Shown here: positions 53,850 through 64,000 of the stretch, in pieces
Layout of the letters: the number at the start of each line of letters is the position of its first letter
Numbering within the stretch: the first letter of the stretch is position 1
Origin: Cerrena zonata
Taxonomy: Eukaryota > Basidiomycota > Agaricomycetes > Polyporales > Cerrenaceae
Length of the DNA: 64,000 nt
NCBI GenBank assembly: GCA_038087015.1
Contig: JASBNA010000062.1
Location: forward strand, 1 to 64,000
Direction: 5' to 3'
Notes under the pieces: generated by a model
What the model saw: only the letters and a program-made list of their open reading frames with translations
Told to the model about the DNA's origin: nothing
Database searches by the model: none
Translations under genes and position numbers: made by a program

Positions 53850-56764
53850 ATGGAAGACGGTCTACCACCAGGACTTCAGACTGCCGGGAACGGGTTTATA
53901 GCTCAAACAGAAGAAGCCCTTGCACCAGATATTCGAGTTCATCAATGGAATACATTGCGAGAACATCTGAAGAAGAACCCTCAAGACGTTGAGTCATGGA
54001 TGAAGCTAGTGGACCTAGCAGAAGAGCTGGGACACTTTGAACGTGAAAAGGACACCTATGAAGCCCTCCTTAATCAATATCCGAACACTGTGAGCATATT
54101 CAACTTCAACCAGACAATTTCTTTTGAGAGCGTCCGAGTCTCACCTTTCTAATCCGTAGCCCTCCGCTCAGATTGCGTACATCAACCGAGTGTTAAAATC
54201 AAGCGTTTCCAATAGATTACAATGTGCACGCACACTTTTCGATCAGTATTTGAAGTTGTCTCCGTCCATCGATCTCTGGAAGCACTATCTTTCATATGTC
54301 AAGTGAGGACCTGCCATAGTTGCTTAAAACGACGCGTACTGATTATTCTCAGGCACATATATCAGGGGTCGAGTGAACGAGACACGGTGCGCCAGGCTTA
54401 TGAACAGGCTTTGAAACAAATTGGCCACTACACTGAGAGTTCGGATATATGGACAGGGTATATCCAATTATTAAAGTCCGAACAGGTGAGTGACACCTGC
54501 TACATAATTATCCTCTTGCCAACGACACTTCTTGCACTACGAAGGCTAAGAGCCCAGAGTATGACGATGGGAATAGAGAAGCGATTCGTACGACGTACCA
54601 GCGTGCTGTTCAGACACCTGTCGACGATGTAAAGCGGTTCTGGTTAGAATACAAGGAGTTTGAGACATCAATCGATCAAAACACTGTACGTTTTCCCTAA
54701 TTATAATCGGTCTGGCTGCGATCAATAATCAACCATAGGCCAAGGAGTTGATTTCAAAGCTTGAGGCTGCCCATATCCTAGCGCAAAGCGCTCTGGGACA
54801 AGTGCATTTACTCCTTCCCTTAACACCAATGTCAAAAATAGGTCGACATACGATCTACCTCCCACGGATTCCTAAATTCACAGCTTCCGACATTGAATTA
54901 GTCAGGCGATGGCGCAAATATATAAGCTGGGAAGAGAGTAACCCACTCATGATCGACGACAAGAATCACTTTCATAATAGGATTCAAAGCGTTTTCCGAA
55001 AAGCGGTTGTCGAAATGCGGTATTTTCCAGAGATCTGGTACGTGTATGTCGTTTACAGTGTAATGTACGGCGATGAGCTGGAGGTTGTATCATTTTTTAG
55101 GTACCTGGCATTTCACTGGACCAGTGAATTAAGCACTGACCAGAGCCTGCCTGAAACCAAACGAAACGAGTACTGCTATGAAGCTACAAATTTGGTCAAG
55201 TCCGGTGTTGAAGCAAATCCATCTAGGTAATTTTTGCGACCTTGGCTACATCTAACTCTGACGCCTACGTAGTTTTATTTTAAATTTTGCTTGCGCAGAA
55301 ACTCTTGCAGTCTCTGGGAATCTCGATGAGATGCACAACACTTTCGAAGCTTTCATCACCGCTCTTCGACAGAATCTTGAGACAATAGAAGACAGCCAAG
55401 TCCTGAAAGATGAGAGTACCGCAGTCGGCTCTAATGTCACTCAGCACAATATCAATCCAAACGATGTAGAGGAATCCAATCAATCTCAGACACTGCCAGT
55501 ACCCCGGTCCACAGTAGGCGGCAAGAACACAGAATTGACCGAGTACAGTATTGCATGGATCATTTACACAAGGCTTGTTAGAAGAGCAGACTCCAAATCC
55601 GCTGCACGAGCCGTATTTTCAAGAGCTATGAAGGACAAGTGGATACAGTGGGAAGTGTATGAAGCTGCAGGTACGAGATATGATTTGACATAAAGATCAG
55701 ATCGCTGTTTGTTAACGACTTGGTATCACTGTAAACATTCATAGCACTGATGGAGTACCACTGTAGCAAAGATACTGATGCTGCAACGCGCATCTTCGAG
55801 AAAGCCCTTAAAAAGTTTAGTGATGCAAGTAACCTCGCTCTCAAGTACCTCGACTTCCTCATTTCGATAAATGATGATGCCAGTTCAGTATCGTAGTCTC
55901 TATGCGTGGGTTGGAGCTAACTGTAGACTTGTAGATGCCCGTGCCCTGTTTGAACGCCTGATTACAATATTCCCTCCTGAGCGATCAAGACCAATATGGG
56001 AACGTTGGGCTCGTTATGAGTATCATTTTGGTAATCTACAAGCAATACAGAGTTTCACGAGCCGTATGGCTGAAGTTTTCCCTAAGTGTACGCCATGCAT
56101 ACTGTGCTGATCCTAAATCTTTTTATTATTGACGCCTCGTTATGTAGTTCCCCCTATCGGGTTTTTCGCAGAACGACACAAGTATCTAGGTAGAGATGTC
56201 ATAGCCATTCGTGACTTAGGTTTTACTGTTGGTCAACCCGAAGAAGCGAAACACAGTACCCAGAAATCACTTTCGTTGCAAGTAGCTAGTCAAGCGACAC
56301 CACAAGGAGGTTCAAGTATCAAGAGACCGTATCCACCTGATGGCGATAATTCTCAGTCTGGCCCACCGATTAAGAAGCACAGAGCTCCCTCTCCGAGTCA
56401 CAGAGAGCGTGGATCGGCCCGGGATCGAGACTTCAGAGAAGGTCACCATCGTACATGCCATAGGACTCTTAATTTGAATCGATACGGACGCCAGGCGCGA
56501 GAGCACGACTGGAACTATAGAAGTAGTTGTAATATAGAGAAGGAAGAGGACAAGAGCACTACTGTTCCACATCTCTTATCTTGGTTTGTGGGGCAATTGC
56601 CGCCTCCTGCAGCATATGATGGTACGTGTTCTTGCTGATGTCTTAATAAGCGAACATACGTATACACTTACTAATGTTCGGTGGTACTCGTAGGCCCTAC
56701 GCTCCAGGCTGATTACCTGATGAAAATATTCCAGAATGCTGCTATTCCGAGACCAACAACCTAG
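53850..56764 (+). CDS. RNA14: mRNA 3'-end processing factor RNA14/CstF77
   Basis: A HAT-repeat scaffold of cleavage factor IA/CstF needed for pre-mRNA cleavage and polyadenylation in the nucleus. The start [20 protein letters not shown] is followed by HAT repeats: [159 protein letters not shown] and [14 protein letters not shown]. The C-terminal part carries [14 protein letters not shown], a Pro/Ser/Arg-rich segment and the closing [18 protein letters not shown] motif that contacts Rna15/CstF64. About ten introns, all with workable ends, restore one frame from start to TAG (56762-56764). It looks intact. It is the only obvious essential RNA-processing gene in the window. Confidence 0.92.
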
Positions 56765-57380
56765 TGCTCTTCACGTCCCCCTCCGGAACATAGCCTAGAT
56801 GCCCAACATCGACCACGGTTTCGATGAGTTAGATTTACTCTGCTTGGTCTCATACTACTACTACGTGATTTATCTTTCTTAGTACTCCTGCTTCTGGTAT
56901 AACAGTGCTATTCACATGAGGATAATATTTTCGGGAAGGAAAAGAGTTTATTCTTCAGTCTATCCGGGTTACCTAATCATATGGTTTGCTACTCTACTAT
57001 TGTTTTAGGGAAGTTTAAGTGCCCTCGATTTGTGTACTTCGGGTTCTACGAGAAACTCGCCGTTTTGGATAGTTTCTTCAGTAGATAGAATTTCGTTGTG
57101 GCTATAATAGACTCAAGTTCCAGAGAAAAGGAGCAAGCATGAATACCTCGGTCAAGAGCTCAAAACGGAGAGTCTGAACGCGAAGTCAGATCAGTCATGA
57201 GCGCATCACTACGGCATACTACGGCACATAAACTTGGACAGGAGATGGAAGAGGATGCCTGATGCTATCACGCTTGGAGAATGTGCAAGATAAGAGTCGC
57301 ATTTCTATACCTGTTTTACTCCTTTATCAATGGATTCAACTGTATCTTTGGACCTTGAGCCTAGTCCTGAATACTACTAG
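56765..57380. other. Intergenic
   Basis: 3' region of RNA14 and spacer. No supported feature. Confidence 0.4.
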
Positions 57381-57740
57381 ATGTCGTGGATTCGTTCACC
57401 GGCTAATTGCGGTATATGCGCCTGGGATTCGGGACCAAGCGGGACAGACCTTACAGACTTCTGGAATTACATTCTGACACTTTACGTTGTTGCGCCATAC
57501 TCATGGTCAATTATCGGTGACTGCAATGCCGCCGTTGCTTTATCTGAAGTCACCTTCAACGAATCACATATCTCGGCCTCCCAATATGTATTCAATAACC
57601 TCTTGTCTCTCGCAGATGGTTTTGATGTCTGGGTGACAATGACGCGATCTCAAACTCATCTACTCAAAGGTTCTGAGAGATCAATCCCTGATCGTCTCAT
57701 CACCTCTCATAAGGGATCACTTGCATCTACCATCAGAGCT
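57381..57740 (+). mobile_element. Non-LTR retrotransposon endonuclease fragment
   Basis: ICAWDSGPSGTDLTDFWNYI, SWSIIGDCNAAVALSE and DRLITSHKGSLASTI match the apurinic-type endonuclease of basidiomycete LINEs: the (V)YAPWDPG.. entry, the GDxNA metal-site loop and the (I)IDRxxTS segment. The catalytic Glu region before it and the reverse transcriptase after it are absent. The open frame continues to 57896 but there it runs through palindromic DNA. Confidence 0.7.
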
Positions 57741-57754
57741 CACCGTTCGTATTC

Positions 57755-57861
57755 GATACGAGACGTAATTCATGCGTCTCGTATCCGTACCGTACCGGAC
57801 CTTTCCGAAGCGTATACGATACGAGTCGTATCCTACATAAACGCGTTTGCACGGCGTTTAT
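57755..57861. repeat. Cluster of TACGA-type palindromes
   Basis: Three hairpins in about 107 bp: GATACGAGACG / CGTCTCGTATC (57755-57785, 11-bp perfect arms), GATACGAGTCGTATC (57818-57832, 7-bp arms around one base) and ATAAACGC / GCGTTTAT (57837-57861, 8-bp arms). Confidence 0.8.
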
Positions 57862-57896
57862 ACGGTACGATTCCGAGCTCTAGATACACAGCTTGA

Positions 57897-58373
57897 CTTG
57901 TCGCTGCTGGATAATACCCCAGCTCTGATGCATTAGATTGGGGACTAGGGTTTAGTCCCAGAGATCAAACAAGTAACTCACTACTCAGATAAACAGGATT
58001 AAACAACCTGTCGTTTGTAGACTGCGAAGAGAACCACAGGCGGGCATGTTGATAATGAAGAGGAAGTAGGGGAAGATATCAGTCAACTCTGGGTTTATCC
58101 TGTCTTTATGTTGGCGAATATCAGACGTTCAAGTTGTATGGTAGAGATTATAAGCACAGGCGCTCCTAGAGTGCTTCGCGTGATGTCCGCGGTCCATCTG
58201 ACCACAGATCAGATTCATGAATTGGATACAAGGGTGAGGCAAACCAGTATCACAGTACGAAGGTCATATACAATCATATTTTCTGTATCATAAATCTATA
58301 AGCGGTAGAGCGATAATGATGAGCTGTATACAGGTAAGAGATAACCATAAGATATATAATTTCAAGTTCAACG
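57897..58373. other. Intergenic
   Basis: No supported gene. The TAGG microsatellite follows. Confidence 0.4.
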
Positions 58374-58430
58374 AGGTAGGTAGGTAGGTAGGTAGGTAGG
58401 TAGGTAGGTAGGTAGGTAGGTAGGTAGGTA
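58374..58430 (+). repeat. (AGGT)n microsatellite
   Basis: About fourteen perfect tetranucleotide units. Confidence 0.95.
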
Positions 58431-58540
58431 TAAAAGGAACTGAGTGCGGGATAGAAAACGCCCCAATCAATGACGATCCTCAACTTTACCATACTCTGGC
58501 GTTATAGTCTGAGAGTTCCTCAGCATCCGTTCCGGCTTGG

Positions 58541-59934
58541 TCATGGAAGGTGATCCTTATTACCTGTTGAGGCCACAGTACGAGGATTGAGGCTACCATC
58601 GGGTCTGCCACCGAGTGTTTCGCTGGTGTCAGGGAATTGCATAGTAGAGAATGGAGTCCGGTTGGCGTTGCGGAATGCAGAGGGGTAAGTTGGACTGTCA
58701 GAAATAACACCAGGTTTCAGGAGACGAAAAACTCGGCAGGCCATTGCATTTTGCAAGGCAACATTGGGAACAGTAAACATTCCCTGGTAGACTTTGGAGA
58801 GTGAGGGATTGAGTAGAAGGGTCATGGCAACGAGATTAACACTGACAGTAACCCTATTGTGTTTTGTTAGATGATCAGTATCACAACTTCGTGGGTTAAA
58901 ACTTACAGGTAATACAGTTGTCCTGTCTTCAAAAGAACTTTGGATACGTATCCCATACCTCTACCGGTAGTAAACGCATTCACCCGACCCCTGAAGTCGT
59001 CCGTCATACCATAAGTGGAGATCTTGAACGAGATAGCGAGGAATACAGAGGTGTCAAAGACAAATATGGCAATAAAGGTTGCAGCACTGTACTCCCTTAC
59101 AACAGAGTTGATACACCATCTTGTAGGGCCGAGTTGAATATCTTCGAAAGAAAAAGGTACAGTAATTGAAGCGAATGTTGTGATCCAAAGAGCGAAGAAA
59201 ACCCATACGACGTAGGGGCTTTGTAAGAAGACCGCCCGCACCCTGAGGAAGAAAAGGAATGAATTGGTTGGGAGCGCGAGCGCGACCAGCCAGGTCACCA
59301 CTTTAATAGCCACCTCACATTGGCTCAGAGGTGCAACTACAGAATATGATTAGATGTGTATGAAGGAGATCATAAAAAGGGGAAGGACGTACTCAAGAAG
59401 ATGAAGATGCTGATGATGAAACTGCCCGATAAAATCCTATCACAGTCCTTACTACGGACATCACTTATTATATAACAGCAGTGGTAGTTTACCTCGACAT
59501 GACGAAGGCTGCACCGGAAAAGCCGAATCTGTTCTTGCGAAACATCTTAACGTCGGTATACAGACCCATCAAGAAGTCCCACAGCCAGGCCTGCATAGGT
59601 TGAACGCATATCGATCAGTCAAATTTACATCTGATCAACAATATATCGTGCATACCCCTACGGTACAAGCTACAATATACCTCTCTATCTCATACTGAAC
59701 AGCAAGATCGGCGGGAAGCCATGCAAGAGAAGTTAACGGATTGGGTGCAAAAGGCAGGGCCGGATGTTTAGCAGTAAAGTTAGTCATCGTGTAGACTCGT
59801 AGAACCAGTCCACTCGCAAGCTGGACGCGCTTTCCTTTTGTGGATTCGGAGTTTGGAATGGCGCGAGCTTGCGAGCGCAAAGCGGAGCGGCGGAGTCCGA
59901 ATGTGAGGAGCCGGCTGGGAACGAGCCTAGTCAT
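58541..59934 (-). CDS. DUF6533-type membrane protein, inverted paralogue
   Basis: Paralogue of the gene at 41164-42486, in opposite orientation. Shared segments include LPADLAVQYEIERYIVACTV, AWLWDFLMGLYTDVKMFRKN, APLSQCEVAIKVVTWLVALA, SPYVVWVFFALWITTFASIT, TRWCINSVVREYSAATF and VYQGMFTVPNVALQNAMACR, with the same introns. Two differences matter. First, the 5' end holds a 147-bp insertion, so the first ATG (59934) gives 49 extra residues; the ancestral position corresponds to the second ATG at 59787. Second, an 8-bp deletion near 58560 shifts the frame, so the protein stops as GNKDHLP at 58541 instead of continuing to the EELSD tail, which is still readable in the other frame down to 58486. 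The membrane core is intact, so the product may still insert. Confidence 0.75.
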
Positions 59935-59938
59935 CGTG
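59781..59938. repeat. 147-bp insertion with 11-bp direct repeats
   Basis: TAGTCATCGTG occurs at 59781-59791 and again at 59928-59938, exactly 147 bp apart, and the paralogue at 41164 lacks the intervening sequence. The inserted DNA is GC-richer than its surroundings. Its ends are weakly inverted (GACTCGTAGAACCAG against GGCTCGTTCCCAGCC). Confidence 0.7.
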
Positions 59939-59975
59939 CATCAAAGTCAGCAAAGTCTCAAATAGAAGGTGATAT

Positions 59976-59987
59976 CCTATATATACC
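59976..59987 (-). promoter_or_regulatory. TATA box of inverted DUF6533 paralogue
   Basis: GGTATATATAGG on the minus strand, matching the TATA box in front of the other copy. Confidence 0.55.
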
Positions 59988-60117
59988 CACCTCAAATCTT
60001 CGAAGGGGTCGTGGAATACCTTTTAGCAAGTTGTTTTTGCCGATTTACGGATTGAACGCCCACTGTCACTACTGTTGTTCAACGGTCAATACCTTGCGGT
60101 AGAGCGAAGTCTCTTGA

Positions 60118-60260
60118 GCTTCTGACCGGAAACCTAGTCGGTTCCAATATTGGCTTTCTGTGCAAGCCAATTACCTACAGTATTAACGTTGCCGTTGGTA
60201 GCTTCATTTCCGCCGCCCTGGGGAGCCCGCTAGCATACTACGCTGCATATGACAGGCCGT
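60118..60260 (+). pseudogene. Coding remnant, unrecognised, duplicated at 40880
   Basis: SFLTGNLVGSNIGFLCKPIT continues as YSINVAVGSFISAALGSPLA in one open frame. It looks like a hydrophobic, Gly/Ser-rich enzyme or membrane segment; I do not recognise it. The homologous piece at 40880-40995 is more degraded. It is divergent from the DUF6533 paralogue. Confidence 0.45.
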
Positions 60261-60307
60261 TTGCTGTTGATACTGGCGCTTGCATGATTCGAAGTCTTCT
60301 CCTCGGA

Positions 60308-60724
60308 TGACAGCCGATTGCAGAATCCTAGCTCTCCCCCAAAAGCGGAATGGGGCTGTGGTGCTCAATTACCGCTTTAGGACACCCGCAGATTTCATGT
60401 TGTTCTCATGAATACCTCGATACTTCGTCAGTACTTAGAGATACTACTCGGCCGGGGATATACCGTACAGCCTTTTTGCCTAGATAGACTTCCTTGTCCC
60501 TCATTACCTAATCAAAGTAGCTACATTGTGGTCAGGTTGGCAGACTAAATATAACTCCTCCTCCTCCTCCTCCTCCTCCTCCTCCTCCTCCTCCTCCTCC
60601 TCCTCCTCCTCCTCCTCCTCGTCGTCGTCGTCTAGAGTCTAGACCGCTGGAATAAACTGGCTCAACCTTGCGGATATGTAACCAAACATTCATCTGCTGC
60701 TCAAAGTTTGAGAGAAGGGGGACT
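60308..60724 (+). repeat. Dispersed repeat, copy B, with microsatellite insertion
   Basis: Same blocks as 25292-25505. Between CTTCGT and CTAGACCGCTGG, about 200 extra bases (about 60440-60635) are present, ending in a CTC/GTC microsatellite. The short string CGTC borders both sides of the extra DNA. Confidence 0.75.
60555..60632 (+). repeat. (CTC)n(GTC)n microsatellite
   Basis: About twenty-two CTC units followed by four GTC units. Confidence 0.95.
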
Positions 60725-61757
60725 TTTACTCCTGGTTCTTTGAGCAAGGCCCTTAGGCAAGTGGGGCGGCGGGTTTCTGGCAGGGAGAGCTATAATTCTG
60801 CAAATAGCTGGAGCGGAGTTTTCTATGGAAAATCATGATCCACATCAAGACTGAATCTTGGAGTAACTTCGCACGTCGGCGTCTGACCATGAGAGAGGGA
60901 TGACCTGCTTTTCATTTCTTCTGTCCGAGAAATATTCATCGCGCCTACAACGGCGTACACGTTAACGTACAGTCTGGCGAGCCTGACAGTGGCATTCAAT
61001 TTCTATTTATCTAATTTCATTGTCAAAACATTTGACTTATGATTATGCAATTATTAGTCATTAGAAACATTGCAAATCAAACTCTACTATGAATAACCCC
61101 AAACATCTCCAATACGGTTCCTACGTACATTACTAGTATTTGGAAAATTGCAGGCTAGCCGTATCTACTTTCCTGTATTCTAAGCCTTTGCATTCTTTCC
61201 TAATTATTCACTCATCACTACCTAAACTGCCACCTATCAGCTCTCATCGTTACACTCTCTCGCCAAGTATCCGGGTCCAGTTGCATGCATGGAGCCTTGA
61301 TGTGTGGCATTTACGTTAAGTGATTCCATCATCATCCTCTCGAACACCGTGCAAGCGCGCTGTTGTAGGGGCCTTCTAGCAACGGCGCACCCCATCTGCC
61401 GCCCCTGAAGAAAGGCTACTACAGTTCTCCACCGACCGAGTGCCTATTTTTAATCTTACTCTGGGGACTTCGATGTCAGACCCTCAACCTAATCACTGCC
61501 TCAATTGGGGTAGCACAGTCAGGTTTAACATCTAATTTTCATCCTCGGGGCTTCTCACAGCCATGTTCATCAGTAGATGTTTCTCCCACTTTGAGTTTAT
61601 GCAGTGATACCAAATAACAAATATTTGCCTCGCACGGTCACCAGGCGGATTGCCACAAGTATACTCTTGATATAAAGGGGAAGCGTCTAAACAATCCCCC
61701 CACACTCGTATAAGGCCAGCTACTACTGGTCGAATCCCCTAAGATTTCTATGCCATC
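60725..61757. other. Intergenic, includes CCCH gene promoter
   Basis: No supported gene. 60990-61085 resembles 40270-40370. A TATAAAG-like box occurs at about 61672, some 85 bp before the CCCH gene start. Confidence 0.4.
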
Positions 61758-62912
61758 ATGAACACCCAACTCCACCACAGTACGTTATTTTGTGATTTAT
61801 CCGCCGATACATGGAATCTGACTGTTATCTTCAGCTAAACTATGCCGCAATTATGCCCTAGGAAGCTGTCCACAGGGTGACCGTTGCAGGTTTATACACT
61901 CAGACCAGATCGTCTTCCCCCCTACCTTTGTAACTGGCCCTCAAAGTTCAACTGGACCGGTGAGTGTCACCGCTGTAGCCCGCTATGTTTTCATTGAATG
62001 TTCAAATCATTCACCGATTCAGATGTCACCGACGGGACAAGCCTCAAATACCACGCGTCTCTTACAATTTAGAGCTCTGTCATGGAGGACAAAATTGTGC
62101 AAACATTTTGTAAAAAATCAAGGCTGGTGTTCTCTCGGGGATGAGTGTGGATAGTAAGTTAAAGTGACACTGTGATCTGTAACAAAGTGCTGACAAACTT
62201 CCTAAAGTATTCATGATTTGAGGCTAGCTGAGCATGCTCGCAATGACATACGTTATCCAGATGGGCATCGTCGTCTGGATTCTTCAAAGCAGAGTCATTG
62301 TTGGGCATATGTTCATGGTGTGTGTCGTGCCGGAAACTGTCCCTACGTTCACCCACTGAATACTAATCTATGTATGTATCATCACTCATCGTTGTGGTAG
62401 AGTTCGTGCACTAATGTCTACTAGTCATCCCTCACACACCATGCTTGTCTTGGCCAGGCTGTGACAAGGGCCGACTGTGCTGTTTCAAACACCCAGAGCC
62501 TTTGATACCAAAGCTCTTCAACTTCCACCCTGAACCCTTTCCGAATATACCTTTAGGTACATATCAAGCTCTGGGCACTACCTACTTCCCCATTGCTCGA
62601 GACCCCAATACGCCAACTAGTCCCTCTACCTTAGTCCCATATTCACCTAGTGCCCATTCAGGATTCTCTCCCTATCTCAGTGCTTCACTCCCATACTCCT
62701 CGCTGATTTATGAAACGAAGCGTGCCCCTGGTCGCACACCTTCTGGTCGCTATCACCACACTCATCGAACCAGTGTGACCTCAAACAGCAAAGAAGACTC
62801 GGGTGTGTTAGGTCTGAGTCATGCCAGTCGTCGCCCAAGGAAGATGTCACATTCTAAGCGTGACACACATAGGGTGAGTCTAGTGGTAAAGAGAGAGAAG
62901 AAGAGGGGATGA
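61758..62912 (+). CDS. Four-finger CCCH zinc-finger protein
   Basis: Exons 61758-61779, 61835-61959, 62023-62153, 62208 to about 62368, and about 62430-62912. Finger 1: CRNYALGSCPQGDRCRFIH (C-x7-C-x5-C-x3-H). Finger 2: CKHFVKNQGWCSLGDEC then GYIH across an intron (C-x9-C-x5-C-x3-H). Finger 3: CWAYVHGVCRAGNCPYVH (C-x7-C-x4-C-x3-H). Finger 4: CLSWPGCDKGRLCCFKH (C-x5-C-x5-C-x3-H). The first two have the classical RNA-binding spacing; the third and fourth are unusual. A Ser/Pro/Thr/Tyr-rich middle and a strongly basic C-terminus (SRRPRKMSHSKRDTHR, KREKKRG) follow. About 300 residues. It probably binds RNA; the target is unknown. The frame is intact and introns have canonical ends. Confidence 0.8.
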
Positions 62913-63465
62913 GTAACCAATAAAAAAGTCGCCATCACAGAGCAAATGGCTATAGCTCAGCACAGATAGTAGGATTGTCATAGATATATATCTTCAATGT
63001 ATCAAAATTCCATCTTCCGAAAGACCCAGACTGGCATAGCAGGCTTCACCACCATATTTGTTCCGTGAAACAATATTGAAGAATTTACGATCAAACCAAG
63101 ATTGTGTAAGGCAAGAGAGCTGCACAGACAGCATGAGTTCTGTCGCGAAGTTCAATATAGCGATGTAGGTGTCGACCTCGGTGTGAGTGATATGCATGAT
63201 GGTTGTTCCGTGATGAAAAGTATCACTCTTGTGGTATGGTAGGATGTAAGTAGCCTACCTAACAGGATGTATAGAACACAGCGGGATTGATTTCTACAGT
63301 GCCCGGGTGCAAAAAAATAACATTGTGATGACAGATTGAATGTTTTCACAATGTTTGTTGGTCGAGCATTGAGAAAACATGTGGGAAATAACGAACATGA
63401 AGAGAACATGGCAGAAATATGTCTAAGGTATGTAATCTTTTCCGATCGTTGTGAGGCCAAACATG
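62913..63465. other. Intergenic
   Basis: 3' side of the CCCH gene. Frames on the minus strand (62994-63508) show no family features. Confidence 0.4.
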
Positions 63466-64000
63466 TTAGACAACGTATGAATGTTGATTTGATGTTATTT
63501 CCTTGCATCCGGACACTGCAAGAATCGATCTCCGCTTGGGAACCGGAGGTGAGGAAAGAGCGTCGCTCATGATGCGTACAGAGTTAAGGTTATCAGAGTA
63601 TATGATCGTGGTGTTAGTATGGGAGGCGGAATGCGAAGCGGAGTGTATGAGAAGTGGTGCGGTGATGAGAGCTAGGATTTCACCATGGTGGATTGATGCG
63701 AGAAGGTAGGACGAGGAGATAGTGACGACGGTGGGTATGTGGGTAGAGGCGGAGGAATAAGTGACATTATCAGAGGTGGGGGATGGGAGAGGGGGAAGAG
63801 CGGACAGCGAGGAAGCAAGAGTCTCCAACTATTATCACCAATACGGGTGGATTCCAAACCACCTAGGCTCCCAATATCTGACCAGTCTCTAACATTTCCA
63901 TCATAGGCATGTGAGATTACAGAAAGGCCAGCAACAATGCGAGGTAGTGGGAGATTCAAGGACCATGAAATAATATTAGGCAAGTCATCGTGAGCGGAAA
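63466..64000 (-). mobile_element. LINE RNase H domain fragment, cut by window end
   Basis: On the minus strand WSLNLPLPRIVAGLSVISHA and RDWSDIGSLGGLESTRIGDN are followed, in a neighbouring frame, by HGEILALITAPLL and IIYSDNLNSVRIMSDALSS. The last two carry the Glu and Asp of the RNase H active site in basidiomycete non-LTR retrotransposons. The upstream reverse transcriptase would lie beyond the right edge. At least one frame change shows decay. Confidence 0.65.

Noticed and set aside
60532..60747. Poly-Gly minus-strand frame
   Set aside because: Translation of the CTC microsatellite.
1..64000. CRISPR array, rRNA operon or bacterial-type operon
   Set aside because: No regularly spaced identical repeats with unique spacers and no rRNA core sequences; gene structure is eukaryotic throughout.

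Overview
The window looks like a chromosomal segment of a basidiomycete fungus, most likely an Agaricomycete. Genes are split by many short introns (mostly about 45-70 nt) with GTRNGT donors and YAG acceptors. Several families typical of mushrooms are present: a Plavaka (CACTA-like) transposase, DUF6533-type membrane proteins, a DUF6532-like gene, a fungal DUF262 protein, and copper radical oxidase and NACHT remnants. I saw no rRNA, convincing tRNA, CRISPR array or bacterial operon. All homology calls come from motif recognition by eye, without any database search.

Layout. 1-3.6 kb: remnants (NACHT P-loop, copper radical oxidase piece, inverted repeat) and a 5'-truncated copy of a leukotriene-A4-hydrolase-like aminopeptidase. 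4.2-13.2 kb: a compact core block with the full aminopeptidase (+), a DUF262 protein with micro-exons (-), a DBF2/NDR-type kinase that lacks its N-lobe (-), kinetochore Spc25 (+) and a Dabb-domain protein (-). 13.2-17.9 kb: mostly non-coding, with two hairpin repeats. 18.0-23.1 kb: a DUF6532-like gene (-) head-to-head with a frameshifted Plavaka transposase (+). 23-35 kb: decayed DNA with cyclin, coiled-coil and ABCC-transporter pseudogenes and a small MITE. 35.9-37.9 kb: a nested MITE cluster. 38-52 kb: a truncated RING-gene duplicate, a DUF6533 gene, scrambled copper radical oxidase pieces, an intact RING gene, a 1.6-kb TIR-bounded AT-rich element, a second MITE copy 99% identical to the first, and a recombinase-like pseudogene. 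53.8-56.8 kb: RNA14/CstF77. 57-60.7 kb: a LINE endonuclease remnant, palindromes and an inverted second DUF6533 copy. 61.7-62.9 kb: a four-finger CCCH gene. 63.4-64 kb: a LINE RNase H remnant running off the edge.

The probably functional genes are unrelated housekeeping or regulatory genes (peptide/lipid metabolism, kinetochore, mRNA 3'-end processing, ubiquitin ligase, RNA binding) and not a pathway cluster. The unifying theme is duplication and mobile-element traffic: at least five sequence families in the window occur twice, often inverted, and usually one copy is broken. No clearly new defence or biosynthetic system was found. The best leads are the TIR-bounded element at 48.1-49.7 kb, the MITE twins that differ mainly at CpG sites, the in-frame 147-bp insertion in one DUF6533 copy, the micro-exons of the DUF262 gene, and the kinase without an ATP-binding lobe next to Spc25.
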